Notes: a model not told the origin generated them from the sequence alone. A stretch of 55,550 nucleotides of DNA from Pseudanabaena sp. (GCA_003249015.1 QBLS01000027.1:1-55550); one strand, 5' to 3'; counted from the stretch's first letter, positions 32,990 through 42,731 are shown. Numbers and translations are program-made.

Positions 32990-33055
32990 TTGCGCTTTTT
33001 CAAAACCCAAGGTAAATGATTGGCAGTGCATAGCGCCGCCAATCATTTATCTTTT
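32990..33055. repeat. imperfect hairpin of GGCGGCGC type at end of kinase gene
   Basis: AAATGATTGGC...GCCAATCATTT arms around AGTGCATAGCGCC, with the short GGCGCTTTGCGCTTTTTC preceding it. It overlaps the last codons of the kinase gene at its 33047 end and lies in the 5' leader of the DUF429 gene. Confidence 0.6.
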
Positions 33056-34801
33056 TCTGATTTTAATTTCTATTTGCGGTGGTGGTGCTTGGGTGGGAGT
33101 AGGAGAAGCTTGAGGAGTGGGAGAAGTTTGAGGGATGGGAGAAGCTTGAGGAGTTGGTAAAGGCTGCCCTGTAGTCATTGCAGGTGGCGGTGTAGTCACA
33201 ATTGGCGGTGGATTGGGAATGGGATTAGCGATCGCAGGCTCTTTTAAACTTAGACGCAATTCATAGGGAACTTGGGGATTATTAGAGGTTCCCCTGAGTT
33301 GAACTGTATAGGCTCCATCCGCCGTGATGGGAATATTGGTATTCGATACATTGACGGCATCGGGCAACGCAATTCCTTGGGAATTAAGTACTGTGATTGA
33401 CAACCCATCTCCTGCAACTGCCGTAACTAAAGTCTGTCCAGACTTAGCGGGAAATGTGTAGGTATGTCCTGCATTGCCAGACATAGTTTTCGAGATCACC
33501 AAGTCTTGATTGGGGGCAAGGTTGAGCGTCTGGTTGGTTGGCTCATTGGGAACTGCCGTGGGTGGCGGACTAGGATTAATGGGCGCTTCTGTAATTGGAT
33601 TTACAGGAGGTTGATTGTTGACAATGACCGCAGGTGGTTTATTTCGCATTGCGGGGATGGCAAAGGCAGCAATTACTGCGATCGCCGCGAGTAACCCCCC
33701 AAACAAGAAAATTACACCAGAATTGGTGTTGGTGGATGGAGCGGTGGCAACGGTTCGCCGCCGTGAAGTACTTTCTGACTGAGCCGAATTTGATCGGGCT
33801 TGATTGAGTTGCGCTGGCGCAGTTGACCTGACAATTTTGCTAGTGGTAGCTTGACGCTCCACATCGGTCATCGTGGCAAAAGTGTGAAGCCCTTGATTTA
33901 CCTCTCTTACTGACTGATAGCGCTGGGTATAGTGATAGCGCACCATTCTCGTCAATACCATTGCCAAACCATTGCTGACTCTGGCTTTGTCTCGCCACAC
34001 CAGTTCACCCGTGGCAGGATCATTGGGTAAATCCGTAGGACTACATCCAGTCAAGGCTTTGATTGCCACCATGCCCAAGGCGTAGATATCACTGCTGTAA
34101 TTGGGGCGACCTGCACATTGCTCACTGGGCATATAGCCAGGAGTGCCGATGGTTACGGTAAATCGAGATTCTCCCTTTTCATCGGTAGCTAGTTGGGTAT
34201 TGGCATCTTGCATGGCGCGAACCGCCCCAAAGTCAATCAATACAATCTTTTGATCTTTTTTACGGCGAATTAAATTATCAGGCTTGATGTCGCGATGGAT
34301 CACGCCTTCGGAATGGACAAATTCCAGAACCTCAAGCACATCCTTTAAGATTTTAATAACTTCAAGTTCAGGAAGTTGCTTGTCCTTGATCGGCTGATCA
34401 ATATTTGCTAGTTCATTCTGTAAATTAATCGAACCATGATCCTGCGGATCTTGATCTGAACTTGGGACTTCAGGCAAAGCGGCTCTTAGTTCATCATGGA
34501 GCGATCGCCCTTCGATAAATTCCTGTACTAAGAAAAATTGTGCATCTTCTTCAAAGTAGGCTAACAACTGTGGAATTTGGTCATGTCTGCCTAATTTTTC
34601 GAGAGTTTCCGCTTCTGTATTAAATAGTCGTCTGGCTTCGCGAATAAAGGTAGGATCGTCACTGGCAGGTTTAAGCTGCTTTACTACGCAGGGTGGAGAG
34701 CCAGGGCGACGCATATCTCGCGCAATAAAAGTATGACCAAAGCCACCCGCACCAATCTTTTTGATCAGTTTATATCGTCCATCTAGTACTTTGGCTGGCA
34801 T
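33047..34801 (-). CDS. serine/threonine protein kinase with membrane segment and C-terminal beta domain
   Basis: From ATG 34801 (MPAKVLDGRYK) 584 residues; the ATG-less extension to 34888 is unlike the other kinases. Kinase domain about 6-310: GAGGFGHTF loop, Lys41 in VVKQLKP, HRDIKPDN at 169-176, DFG at 190-192, GTPGYMPSEQ. An approximately 45-residue insertion (LPEVPSSDQDPQDHGSINLQ...) sits between the N- and C-lobes, absent from the other two kinases. Transmembrane helix about 362-385, Pro/Asn linker, then a beta-rich domain (about 430-520, SKTMSGNAGHTYTFPAKSGQ...YTVQLRGTSNNPQVPYELRL) resembling a pre-peptidase C-terminal domain, then a Pro/Ser/Thr repeat tail. Confidence 0.88.
   Translation of the reverse strand: MPAKVLDGRYKLIKKIGAGGFGHTFIARDMRRPGSPPCVVKQLKPASDDPTFIREARRLFNTEAETLEKLGRHDQIPQLLAYFEEDAQFFLVQEFIEGRSLHDELRAALPEVPSSDQDPQDHGSINLQNELANIDQPIKDKQLPELEVIKILKDVLEVLEFVHSEGVIHRDIKPDNLIRRKKDQKIVLIDFGAVRAMQDANTQLATDEKGESRFTVTIGTPGYMPSEQCAGRPNYSSDIYALGMVAIKALTGCSPTDLPNDPATGELVWRDKARVSNGLAMVLTRMVRYHYTQRYQSVREVNQGLHTFATMTDVERQATTSKIVRSTAPAQLNQARSNSAQSESTSRRRTVATAPSTNTNSGVIFLFGGLLAAIAVIAAFAIPAMRNKPPAVIVNNQPPVNPITEAPINPSPPPTAVPNEPTNQTLNLAPNQDLVISKTMSGNAGHTYTFPAKSGQTLVTAVAGDGLSITVLNSQGIALPDAVNVSNTNIPITADGAYTVQLRGTSNNPQVPYELRLSLKEPAIANPIPNPPPIVTTPPPAMTTGQPLPTPQASPIPQTSPTPQASPTPTQAPPPQIEIKIRKR
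33109..33166. repeat. coding tandem repeat in the kinase tail
   Basis: Repeats of about 24 bp (GGAGAAGCTTGAGGAGT type, with variants GGAGAAGTTTGAGGGAT) encode the sequence SPIPQTSPTPQASPTP-like tail on the minus strand. It is a low-complexity region likely to vary in copy number between strains. Confidence 0.65.
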
Positions 34802-34995
34802 GGCGATCGCCTCTTTCAACTTATTTAGGACTGCTATAGCTTTTATTCCCACCAAATAGATGGAGTAGCCATTTATTTGGTGCGACATTTATGAAGACGA
34901 GTGATGGCGCATCGCGCCGTACAGCTATAACAGCTATATAAGTCGTATCATATCTAATTAGACAACAATATTACTATTTGCAAATTTCTAAGTTA

Positions 34996-35415
34996 ATGAA
35001 TTTAACGGCTGATCAAGACATAATTACAAGTTCACCGACGCGACAACAACAACTTCAGGCTATTGATGACCAACTATCAAGGCGATCGCTAGCTCTTGAT
35101 CCTGCGGGCTACTTCATCATTTATATTGACCCTCAGCAAGATCTGATTTGCGCGAAATTTTATAGCAATAACATCAATGCCCAAGGACTAGCCGTTGATC
35201 CCGAAACGGGCAAACCGATTCCCGCTAGGGGCAAGGTTGATCGTCAAGCAATCCAGCTATTTTCAGGTCGTACTGCTAAAGAAATCTGTGTAGAAATCTT
35301 TGAAAAAACACAGCCCTGCCCTGTGACGCTATTTGACCATGCTGCCTATATCGGGCGCGAAGTTCAGCGTGCTGAATTAGCCCTGCTACAGCAAAAAGAA
35401 TATATCCAAGATTAG
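34996..35415 (+). CDS. DUF4346 family protein
   Basis: From ATG 34996 (MNLTADQD) 139 residues. The family marks are YFIIYIDPQQDLICAKFY, INAQGLAVDPETGKPIPARG, GRTAKEICVEIFEKTQP and LFDHAAYIGREVQRAELAL. DUF4346 is found mainly in cyanobacteria (and fused to other domains in some); it has a possible pterin/dihydropteroate-related link, but no function is established. The upstream TTG at 34978 would add six residues. It lies divergent from the kinase and upstream of prmA, with a copy of the composite repeat between. Confidence 0.8.
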   Translation: MNLTADQDIITSSPTRQQQLQAIDDQLSRRSLALDPAGYFIIYIDPQQDLICAKFYSNNINAQGLAVDPETGKPIPARGKVDRQAIQLFSGRTAKEICVEIFEKTQPCPVTLFDHAAYIGREVQRAELALLQQKEYIQD

Positions 35416-35420
35416 TCATA

Positions 35421-35494
35421 CTAAATCAAGAAATGGCTATGCCATTTCTTGATTTAAAAACCTTACTGGGTTTGGTTTTCAATTCACAAAAGAA
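35421..35494. repeat. composite MITE-like repeat, copy 3 (reverse, truncated)
   Basis: Reverse-orientation partner of the copies at 14161-14260 and 42564-42665: hairpin AAATCAAGAAATGG/CCATTTCTTGATTT, then ACCTTACTGGGTTTGGTTTT and AATTCACAAAAG, after which the match to the other copies stops. It shows that the element can lie in both orientations. Confidence 0.72.
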
Positions 35495-35514
35495 AAGCAG
35501 TACCGCCCAATAGA

Positions 35515-35567
35515 CCAGAAACAGTTTTGAAAGTGCGGCGGAGCCACGCTTTCAAAACTGTTTCTGG
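35515..35567. repeat. long hairpin, TTTGAAAGCG type
   Basis: Arms CCAGAAACAGTTTTGAAAGTG and complement with inner core CGGCGGAGCC and one mispair. Followed by GGTTTTAAG and AGCGCAAAGCGCTGTATAGTG, flanks shared with other hairpins of the window. It lies 60 bp upstream of prmA. Confidence 0.75.
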
Positions 35568-35626
35568 GTTTTAAGTCAGCGCAAAGCGCTGTATAGTGCG
35601 TTATAGATTTAATTTTTAAGTGTCAG

Positions 35627-36556
35627 ATGCTATCTCCGATCATTGCCTCAAATAATAATAACTGGTGGGAAATTCAAATCCTTGCGGAGCCAGCTTTAGA
35701 AGAACAAATCTTCTGGAGACTGCATAAATTTGGATGTCAGGGCATGGCAAGTCAAAGTGCCAAAGATGGACAGACAAATATCAGTAGTTATTTACCTATT
35801 GAAAAGGCTAATGTTTTAGACCTAGCGGCGATGGCTCTGTGGATCAAGCAAGATGCGATCGCCAACAATTATGAGATTCCAGTTACGAAATGGTCAGTCA
35901 TTAGTGATGAAGACTGGGCTTCTAGCTGGAAGCAACATTGGCATCCCCAAGATATTGGCGATATGTTAACCATCTATCCTGCTTGGTTAGAACCACCCAC
36001 CGATAGCGATCGCCACATCCTGCGTCTCGATCCAGGGAGTGCCTTTGGAACGGGTGCTCATGCCACCACGCAACTTTGCTTGGAAGCCTTAGAAATGCGT
36101 CTTTGGGGAGTGAAACCCGAAGATAACTTAGTGGTTGCTGATGTGGGTTGCGGCTCAGGTATTCTTAGCATTGGAGCCTTGATGATTGGAGCGACCCAAA
36201 CCTACGCGATCGATAATGACATTCTGGCGATTAAAGCAACTAATCATAACCGCCAACTCAATAATATTCCCGAAGAAAAAATCTGGGTACAGCAGGGCAG
36301 TATCCAAGATTTGATTGCTAATATGCCTCATCCCGCCAATGGGTTTACTTGTAATATTTTGGCGGACATTATTATTGAAATGATTCCTTACTTTGAGCAG
36401 CTTGTAGGCGAGACTGGTTGGGGAATTTTAAGCGGTATCTTGGTTGATCAAGTGCCTAAAGTTGCTGAAGCCTTAGATGAGCATAAGTGGGTAATCGCCA
36501 CATTCTGGAAGCGCAAAGAGTGGGCTTGTTTGACAATTAGAAAATCAGAATACTAA
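35627..36556 (+). CDS. prmA: ribosomal protein L11 methyltransferase
   Basis: A 309-residue SAM-dependent methyltransferase that methylates ribosomal protein L11. The N-terminal substrate-binding domain (to about 100, WWEIQILAEPALEEQIFWRL) is followed by a class I methyltransferase with FGTGAHATTQLCLE, VADVGCGSGILSIGA (SAM loop), AIDNDILAIKATNHNRQLN and CNILADIIIEMIP. Length typical (about 300). Start ATG 35627. Confidence 0.95.
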   Translation: MLSPIIASNNNNWWEIQILAEPALEEQIFWRLHKFGCQGMASQSAKDGQTNISSYLPIEKANVLDLAAMALWIKQDAIANNYEIPVTKWSVISDEDWASSWKQHWHPQDIGDMLTIYPAWLEPPTDSDRHILRLDPGSAFGTGAHATTQLCLEALEMRLWGVKPEDNLVVADVGCGSGILSIGALMIGATQTYAIDNDILAIKATNHNRQLNNIPEEKIWVQQGSIQDLIANMPHPANGFTCNILADIIIEMIPYFEQLVGETGWGILSGILVDQVPKVAEALDEHKWVIATFWKRKEWACLTIRKSEY

Positions 36557-36587
36557 CTTTATAGTGCTTTTCAAGCAAGCGAGGTAC

Positions 36588-36628
36588 AAAGGTTTGTTTC
36601 CTCTCCGAAGGTGGGGAAACAAACCTTT
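36588..36628. terminator. hairpin after prmA
   Basis: Arms AAAGGTTTGTTTCC/GGAAACAAACCTTT about a loop of about 12 nt. It starts 32 bp after the prmA stop and is a likely terminator. Confidence 0.7.
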
Positions 36629-36811
36629 ACTTCATTGCAGCAGATACGGGAATAGATAGTTGTTTGGATTGTTCATGGGCTTTTCAAGATGATTGAACTC
36701 TGTCTGTAATTTGTTTACAGTTTTTTGGCTCTGGTGAAGTAATTGGAATCTTTAATAGATCTTCGGTTGAAATAGCGGGGTACATACTAGCTCATGACAA
36801 TAGGAAGGAAG

Positions 36812-36979
36812 TTATTCCCGTCCATCTTTGAGTTTTTGCTTCTTCATATCCACTACGATATACAGAGTATTTGGGCGCTGCTTATTCATTAACACAATGT
36901 CAGCCCGTTTCACCTCATGCCCAAAGTTAACCCCAGACTCAACCCGAATAAGACTATTTAGGTATTGATACTGCTCAGT
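36812..36979 (-). pseudogene. remnant of a type I restriction R-like (PD-D/ExK) nuclease domain
   Basis: No intact start, but the minus strand has an open stretch of 55 codons ending at a stop complement at 36812. Its translation includes IRVESGVNFGHEVKRADIVL, then NKQRPNTLYIVVDMKKQKLK. The pattern Glu...Gly-His...Arg-Ala-Asp-Ile-Val...Ile-Val-Val-Asp-x-Lys-Lys matches the core of HsdR N-terminal nuclease domains (Glu-x-Lys site with Asp for Glu). Only about 55 of several hundred residues remain and a stop codon bounds it on the N-terminal side, so it is a fragment. The rest of the gap 36557-37074 has no other gene. Family recalled, not searched. Confidence 0.65.
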
Positions 36980-37074
36980 TTAAGCCACCTCTTTAGGCTT
37001 AAACTGTCAAAGCTTGTAAGTATGGAATCTGGATTTTGTTAAAATGAAATAACTAAGATGTGAGCAGAAATATC

Positions 37075-37695
37075 ATGCAAGCAACTGTAATTGATGTAGA
37101 AACAGAACAAGAACTTGAGCCACAAATTCGGCTTTGGTCGATCGCTGACTACCACCAAATGATTGAAGCAGGGATTTTGGATGAAGACGATCGCGTAGAA
37201 CTGTTGGAAGGAAAGATTGTTTGTATGAGTCCCCAAAGACCATTTCATGCGGCTAGTGTGCAGCGTAGTAGTAACCACCTTTACGAAATGTTAAGAGGTA
37301 AAGCCTATATCCGTACCCAGTTACCTGTGACATTAGGTGATGACTCTGAGCCAGAGCCAGATGTGGCAATTGTGAGATTTGAGGCAAATGAATATTCCTC
37401 TAGACATCCTGAATCCGCCGATATTTACCTGTTGATCGAAGTTGCTGATTCTACCATTGCTAAAGATCGTCGGCAAAAGGCACGTATTTATGCAAGAAAT
37501 CGAGTCTTAGAATATTGGATTCTTGATGTGCAGAAGCGACAGGTTTATGTTTTTCGTCAGCCTGAGGATGGCATCTATCGCGAACAAATTGTTTTGAGTA
37601 GCAGCGATCGCATTACCATGCAATCTTTTCCTGATGTAGTGATCGACCTAAGTGCGATGTTTCCTAAAGATAATACAATTGCCCCTAATCAATAA
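37075..37695 (+). CDS. Uma2 family endonuclease-like protein
   Basis: From ATG 37075 (MQATVIDVETEQ) 206 residues. The Uma2/DUF820 fold (PD-(D/E)xK nuclease family) shows VELLEGKIVCMSPQRPFHAA, RTQLPVTLGDDSEPEPDVAIV, IYLLIEVADSTIAKDRRQKARIYARN and EYWILDVQKRQVYVF. The usual acidic sites Glu-Asp (EPDVAIV) and Glu (LIEVADST) with Lys (KAR) are present. This family is much expanded in cyanobacteria, and its biological role is not defined; the neighbouring remnant is another nuclease of similar fold. GTG 37060 is a possible earlier start. Confidence 0.82.
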   Translation: MQATVIDVETEQELEPQIRLWSIADYHQMIEAGILDEDDRVELLEGKIVCMSPQRPFHAASVQRSSNHLYEMLRGKAYIRTQLPVTLGDDSEPEPDVAIVRFEANEYSSRHPESADIYLLIEVADSTIAKDRRQKARIYARNRVLEYWILDVQKRQVYVFRQPEDGIYREQIVLSSSDRITMQSFPDVVIDLSAMFPKDNTIAPNQ

Positions 37696-37733
37696 AACTA
37701 CTAAGCATCTCAACTTAATTAAACCCTAAACCC

Positions 37734-37842
37734 AGATACTGTTCCGCCCGCGTAGCGGGCGGAACAGTATCTTCGGTTTTTAGTTTACTTATGCCTAGCT
37801 ACTTAGCAACAAAAAAGGGGCGCTTTGCGCCCCTTTTTTGTT
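37734..37842. repeat. two hairpins between the Uma2 gene and pnp
   Basis: 37734-37772 has perfect arms AGATACTGTTCCGCCCGC around GTA, with the same CCGCGTAGCGG centre as the hairpin at 19977. 37808-37842 has arms AACAAAAAAGGGGCGC around TTT; on the minus strand it ends in a T-run and sits 2 bp after the pnp stop, so it is a strong terminator for pnp. Confidence 0.86.
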
Positions 37843-37844
37843 GT

Positions 37845-39992
37845 TTATTCAGCAGATGCGGCAGCGGCAGCACGGGCAGCAGCGGCTTCATCGGGGTGAA
37901 TGCCTAGACGAGTGAGGTTAAAGCGTCCGCGATTGTCAACTTCGCGGATTTTAATTAAGACTTCATCACCAACGGCAACTTCATCTTCCACTTTGCCCAC
38001 ACGACCTTCCGCCAATTGAGAAATATGTACCATTCCTTCCTTTCCAGGGAGAAATTCCACAAATGCGCCAATGGGAATAATGCGAGTAACACGACCGAGA
38101 TAGACATCACCTGAACCCACACGGCGAGTCATGTTCTCGATGATGCGCTTGGCTTTGAGTGCACCTTCACCACTCATGGACGAAATCATCACTGTGCCAT
38201 CATCTTCGATGTCGATCTTGGCTCCCGTTTCTTCCGTGATGCCCTTGATATTCTTACCACCAGGTCCAATAATCATCCCGATTTGTTCAGGATCGATGCG
38301 AATGGTGAGCAAGCGAGGCGCATAGGGAGAAAGCTGCGGTCTTGGTGCAGACAGCAATTCCAGCATCCTCTCCATGATATGAGCGCGTCCAGTCTTAGCT
38401 TGCTTGATTGCGGCTCGAACTGTATCCATGGAGATGCTAGTGATCTTCATATCCATTTGCAGGGCTGTAATACCTGTATCAGTACCTGCAACTTTAAAGT
38501 CCATATCGCCAAGGAAGTCTTCAATACCTTGAATGTCGGTCAAGATCCGTACTTCTTCGCCTTCTTTGATCAAGCCCATCGCCACACCACTTACAGGCTT
38601 AGAAATGGGAACCCCTGCATCCATAAGCGCCAAAGTGGAACCGCAAACAGAACCCATCGAAGTCGAGCCATTAGAAGATAGAACTTCTGAGACAACGCGA
38701 AGGATGTAAGGGAACTCATTTTTGCTAGGCAGTACAGGCAGTAAAGCACGTTCGGCTAAAGCTCCGTGACCAATTTCACGGCGACCAGGCGATCGCATGG
38801 GCTTTGCTTCGCCGACAGAGTAGGGCGGGAAGTTGTAATGGTGCATATAGCGCTTCTTGGCATCAGGGTGGAGGTCATCCATTTCCTGTGCATCCCCTGG
38901 TGTTCCAAGGGTGGCGATCGACAGTACTTGAGTTAAGCCACGATTAAATAGCCCGCTACCATGAACACGAGGCAATACACCAACTTCTGTCCAGATTGGA
39001 CGCACTTCGTCCAGCTTCCGTCCATCGATCCTCACGTTCTGCTCAATTACTTGCAAGCGCATCAACTTTTTGGTTAGTTCCTTGTAAGTCGCACTGATTA
39101 CCTTCTTGTCAGCAACGAGCTTAACGGGATCTTCATCGGGCAAAGCTGCGATCGCTTCTAAAAGCTCAGCTTTAATCGCATCTAGGTTAGCGTCACGGAC
39201 ATTGCGATCTTTTTCACAGCTTGCTACGACTTGGGCAACCTTGTCCTTCACCTGCTCGGCAATGAAGTTCTCTAGGGTGGGGTCGGTTTCTGGAGCAATG
39301 ATTTCAGGTAAGGATATACCCATTTCTTGCAGCAACTCATTTTGAGCCTTGATTAGCTCTAGCACTGCTTCGTAGCCAAAGTCGATCGCTTCGATCATGT
39401 CGGCTTCAGGCAGTTGATTTGCCCCCGCCTCGACCATGATGATTCCTTCGGCAGTACCAGCCACTACTAGGTCAAGATCCCCTGCTTCTACTTCTGCATA
39501 GGTGGGGTTAATGATGAATTCATCACCAACCAAACCAACTCTTACCCCAGCCATAGGTCCCATAAATGGTAGCCCTGCAACTAGAGCTGCGATGGATGCT
39601 CCTGTTACTGCTAGCACATCAGGTGGAGATTTTTCATCGATCGCCATAGTGGTGGCGACGATCTGCACATCATCACGCAACCAATTAGGAAATAAAGGAC
39701 GCATGGGGCGATCAATCAAGCGACAGATCAAAGTTGCCTTTTCGGGGGGTCTACCTTCACGGCGCAAGAAACCACCAGGAATTCGCCCTGCTGCATAGAG
39801 ACGCTCTTCGTAGTCAACTAGCAGTGGCACAAAATCAACACCATCTCGAGCGGGACCTCTGGTCGCGGTCACTAATATTGCGGTCTCGCCGCACTGGACT
39901 AATACTGATCCGCCTGCTTGGGGGGCAAAAGTGCCAATTCTTAATTTAATTTCCCTGCCATAAAAAGGGATAATTTTTGTTACGGCATCCAT
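37845..39992 (-). CDS. pnp: polynucleotide phosphorylase
   Basis: A 715-residue phosphorolytic 3'-5' exoribonuclease for RNA turnover. Two RNase PH cores (about 10-220 and 325-550) have LDRPLR-type [11 protein letters not shown] and [23 protein letters not shown] domain (about 565-630, [29 protein letters not shown]) and an S1 domain (about 635-700, [28 protein letters not shown]) follow, then an Ala-rich tail ([13 protein letters not shown]). All domains are in the expected order and length. Start ATG 39992. The strand of its gene is opposite the upstream Uma2 gene, with a strong terminator at its end. Confidence 0.97.
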   Translation of the reverse strand: MDAVTKIIPFYGREIKLRIGTFAPQAGGSVLVQCGETAILVTATRGPARDGVDFVPLLVDYEERLYAAGRIPGGFLRREGRPPEKATLICRLIDRPMRPLFPNWLRDDVQIVATTMAIDEKSPPDVLAVTGASIAALVAGLPFMGPMAGVRVGLVGDEFIINPTYAEVEAGDLDLVVAGTAEGIIMVEAGANQLPEADMIEAIDFGYEAVLELIKAQNELLQEMGISLPEIIAPETDPTLENFIAEQVKDKVAQVVASCEKDRNVRDANLDAIKAELLEAIAALPDEDPVKLVADKKVISATYKELTKKLMRLQVIEQNVRIDGRKLDEVRPIWTEVGVLPRVHGSGLFNRGLTQVLSIATLGTPGDAQEMDDLHPDAKKRYMHHYNFPPYSVGEAKPMRSPGRREIGHGALAERALLPVLPSKNEFPYILRVVSEVLSSNGSTSMGSVCGSTLALMDAGVPISKPVSGVAMGLIKEGEEVRILTDIQGIEDFLGDMDFKVAGTDTGITALQMDMKITSISMDTVRAAIKQAKTGRAHIMERMLELLSAPRPQLSPYAPRLLTIRIDPEQIGMIIGPGGKNIKGITEETGAKIDIEDDGTVMISSMSGEGALKAKRIIENMTRRVGSGDVYLGRVTRIIPIGAFVEFLPGKEGMVHISQLAEGRVGKVEDEVAVGDEVLIKIREVDNRGRFNLTRLGIHPDEAAAARAAAAASAE

Positions 39993-40190
39993 CTATAATC
40001 TACTTCCGTTTTGACTTTTTTTCTCGTTATATCTCGCAATGTTAGCACTGATGTAGTATGCCCTGCCGTTTCTTTACTTTTTGCCAAGACTAGAGCGCTT
40101 CGCCAGTCCTTTAAAATCCAACAGGTTGCACCTCTCTTTTGGGACTATCGCGATACTGCTAGCATAGAATCAGAGTTCAACTCAAAAAAT

Positions 40191-40667
40191 ATGGCGATCG
40201 CTTCTAATCAAACTCAAGCCCAACAAAAAATATCCCATCAAGATCTCTACGAACAGGATTTTTGTTTGTGGATTGATCAGGCAGTAAAGTTGTTATCAGA
40301 AAATAGACTGTCCGAGCTAGACAGAGAAAATCTCATTGAAGAAATTGCAAGTATGGGCAGAAGTGAAAAGCATGGTTTAGAAAGCAATTTGGAAGTAATT
40401 CTCATGCACCTTTTGAAATATAGATATCAACCCGAAAAGCGATCAAACAGTTGGCTATCTACCTTATTTGAACATCGCCGTAGACTACATAAGGCTTTCA
40501 AAACTAGCCCTAGTCTCAAGCGTCATTTTTCCGAGGAGTTTAATGATTGCTATGACACTGCTAGAAAGTTTGCCGCCATTGAGACAGGTATTTCTATGGA
40601 TGCTTTTCCCCTCACTTCCCCTTTTACCGAGACCCAAGTTTTAGATGAAGATTATTTTCCTGAGTAG
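40191..40667 (+). CDS. DUF29 family protein
   Basis: From ATG 40191 (MAIASNQTQAQQ) 158 residues; the ORF is open upstream, but that part has no resemblance to the family. DUF29 pattern: YEQDFCLWIDQAVKLLSENR, ELDRENLIEEIASMGRSEKHGLESNLEVILMHLLKYRYQP and SWLSTLFEHRRRL. DUF29 is abundant in cyanobacteria, is all-helical, and is of unknown function. It stands alone between divergent pnp and convergent accC. Confidence 0.86.
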   Translation: MAIASNQTQAQQKISHQDLYEQDFCLWIDQAVKLLSENRLSELDRENLIEEIASMGRSEKHGLESNLEVILMHLLKYRYQPEKRSNSWLSTLFEHRRRLHKAFKTSPSLKRHFSEEFNDCYDTARKFAAIETGISMDAFPLTSPFTETQVLDEDYFPE

Positions 40668-40705
40668 GGGCGATCGCAGTAATCTTTATGCAAAATCAAG
40701 AAATA

Positions 40706-40761
40706 GGGCTTCGACTTCGTTCAGCCAGCAGTTTACGATGGCTGAGCGAAGTCGAAGCCTC
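40706..40761. repeat. interspersed inverted repeat, complete copy 2
   Basis: Arms GGGCTTCGACTTCGTTCAGCC and GGCTGAGCGAAGTCGAAGCC enclose a loop around CAGTTTAC. The same family as 32041-32098 and the window ends. It lies between convergent DUF29 and accC, so it may terminate either. Confidence 0.82.
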
Positions 40762-40765
40762 TTTG

Positions 40766-42130
40766 TTATTCCTGTTCTGCTAGCTTAGCTTGCAGTAACG
40801 GTACATAATTGGTGTAGACATTGCCCAATCTAAAATCGTCATCATCCAATACCTTTTGATGAAAAGGAATCGTTGTCGGTACACCCGTAATCGCACATTC
40901 GCGTAACGCACGCTTCATTCTCAAAATCGCCGCATTGCGATCGCTACCCCACACAATTAACTTGGCAATTAACGAATCGTAATAGGGCGGAATTACATAA
41001 TCAGTATAAACGTGGGAATCCATCCGCACCCCAGGACCACCAGGAGGTAAATAACCACTGATACGTCCGGGATTGGGGCGAAAATTATGATCAGGATCTT
41101 CGGCATTGATGCGACATTCGATCGCATGACCTCTGATCTCGATCTCCTTTTGCTGAAAGCGCAACTTCTCGCCTTGGGCAACTCGCAACTGTTCCGCAAT
41201 CAAATCAATCCCTGTGATCATCTCTGTAACAGGATGTTCAACTTGGATGCGGGTATTCATTTCCATGAAATAGAATTTGCCAAACTTATCTAGCAAAAAC
41301 TCAACCGTCCCCACACCGACATAATTAATCGCCTTCGCCGCTTTCACCGCCGCATCGCCCATTCTTTCGCGCAATTTGGGATTAACCGCACTGCTAGGCG
41401 CTTCTTCCAGCAGCTTTTGGTGACGGCGCTGGATCGAGCAGTCCCGCTCACCCAAATGCACCACATGACCATGGGTATCCGCTAAAATTTGCACCTCGAT
41501 ATGGCGCGGATCAACGACGACTTTTTCAATGTATACGCCACTATTGCCAAAGGCTGCCTCAGCCTCTCCTTGGGCGGCGCGGAGTAGGCGCAACAGATCA
41601 TCAGGATGATTGACCAAGCGCATTCCCCGACCGCCGCCACCTGCGGTTGCCTTGACCATCACAGGATAGCCAATGGATTCGGCAATTTTGATCGCCTGTT
41701 CCTCGGATTCGATCAAGCCTTCACTACCTGGAATAGTCGGCACACCAGCCTTTTGCATCGTCTTTTTGGCGGTGGACTTGTCTCCCATTAAGCGAATTGA
41801 GTTGGGACTTGGCCCCACAAACATCAAGTTATGGTCAGCACAAATTTCCGCAAATCGGGCGTTTTCTGATAAAAAGCCATAGCCAGGATGAATCGCCGTT
41901 GCCTTGTGGGTGATCGCGGCGGAGATGATATTTGGAATATTTAGATAGCTTTTGCTACTGGGTGAGTCGCCGATACAGACTGCCTCATGGGCTAACTGGA
42001 CGTGCAAAGAATTGCGATCAACATCGGAATAGACCGCAACGGTCGGGATTCCTAGTTCTTCACAGGTGCGAATGATGCGGAGGGCGATTTCACCACGATT
42101 GGCAATTAGGAGTTTGGCGATTGGAGCCAT
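40766..42130 (-). CDS. accC: acetyl-CoA carboxylase, biotin carboxylase subunit
   Basis: A 454-residue ATP-grasp enzyme that carboxylates biotin on Acc[23 protein letters not shown] at the N-terminus, [31 protein letters not shown] (ATP loop), [42 protein letters not shown] and the C-terminal domain ECRINAEDP are all present. Typical length is about 447. Start ATG 42130. It stands alone; accA, accB and accD are not in the window, as usual in cyanobacteria. Confidence 0.97.
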   Translation of the reverse strand: MAPIAKLLIANRGEIALRIIRTCEELGIPTVAVYSDVDRNSLHVQLAHEAVCIGDSPSSKSYLNIPNIISAAITHKATAIHPGYGFLSENARFAEICADHNLMFVGPSPNSIRLMGDKSTAKKTMQKAGVPTIPGSEGLIESEEQAIKIAESIGYPVMVKATAGGGGRGMRLVNHPDDLLRLLRAAQGEAEAAFGNSGVYIEKVVVDPRHIEVQILADTHGHVVHLGERDCSIQRRHQKLLEEAPSSAVNPKLRERMGDAAVKAAKAINYVGVGTVEFLLDKFGKFYFMEMNTRIQVEHPVTEMITGIDLIAEQLRVAQGEKLRFQQKEIEIRGHAIECRINAEDPDHNFRPNPGRISGYLPPGGPGVRMDSHVYTDYVIPPYYDSLIAKLIVWGSDRNAAILRMKRALRECAITGVPTTIPFHQKVLDDDDFRLGNVYTNYVPLLQAKLAEQE

Positions 42131-42731
42131 GTTTCAGGACGGTAGGTTGTAATTTGGCGATTGGTAATCGGTAATTTCTGAGCTAAGTTGTTTTTTTAGA
42201 TTCCGATTATGCTGTTAAGTAGCTGGGCATCACTAAAAACATAGTCAGAAGCTGGAGCGCACGCGCAGAGTGAGTTCTAGCTCTTGAATTTTTGTATCTA
42301 AGTTGAGCTTAGCTGCTTAATTAGATCTTTTTGTTAATTAGTTGATAACTTACAGCTTTTGAATTTTAACTTTTTTTGGTTTGCTTACTGCGGTTTGTCC
42401 CACATTTTGATATTTGCAGCGGTCTAGGTAGTTGCAGCCATTTTTTCTTTTGGTATAAATAAATTTAAGTAAGTGCGGCTTCGCAGCATTTTCTTAGGTA
42501 TTCCTGTACGCTAACTGAGTGCAGTCGCAGCCTGCCAATAATTTAGGACTACCACAGCATTAATACCAATTCACAAAAGTGTGGCTACACTTTTGTGAAT
42601 TGGAAACCAAATCCAGTCATGGTTTTCAGATAAAGAAATGGCGTAGCTATTTCTTTATTTGGTACAGGACATCCATTTCTGATCAATTCGCGTACAAAAA
42701 ACGAGCCTCATTTCTCATCAAGGATATATCT
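42131..42731. other. 601-bp intergenic region upstream of moaA
   Basis: No supported ORF: the open stretch upstream of moaA from 42579 contains the composite repeat. Apart from that repeat (42564-42665) there are A/T-rich stretches next to the divergent accC gene. A short inverted GGCGATTGG-type sequence near 42155 does not match the other families. Confidence 0.5.
42564..42665. repeat. composite MITE-like repeat, copy 2 (longest)
   Basis: A 102-bp element. The first hairpin is perfect (arms CCAATTCACAAAAGTGT/ACACTTTTGTGAATTGG), then AAACCAAATCCAGTCATGGT, then hairpin AAATAAAGAAATGGCG...ATTTCTTTATTT-like. It begins TACCAATT and ends TTGGTAC, so both ends are complementary over about 7 bp. 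It has the same order of parts as the copy at 14161. The unsupported N-terminal extension of moaA reads through it. Confidence 0.75.

Noticed and set aside
34802-34888. 29-residue N-terminal extension of the second kinase
   Set aside because: The other two kinases begin with the equivalent of MPAKVLDGRYK, and the extension lies in a repeat-containing leader.
40011-40190. 60-residue N-terminal extension of the DUF29 protein
   Set aside because: It has no resemblance to the family, and ATG 40191 directly precedes the conserved start.
42579-42731. Longer N-terminus of MoaA
   Set aside because: The extra residues are encoded by the composite repeat; the GTG at 42732 has a Shine-Dalgarno sequence and gives normal MoaA length.
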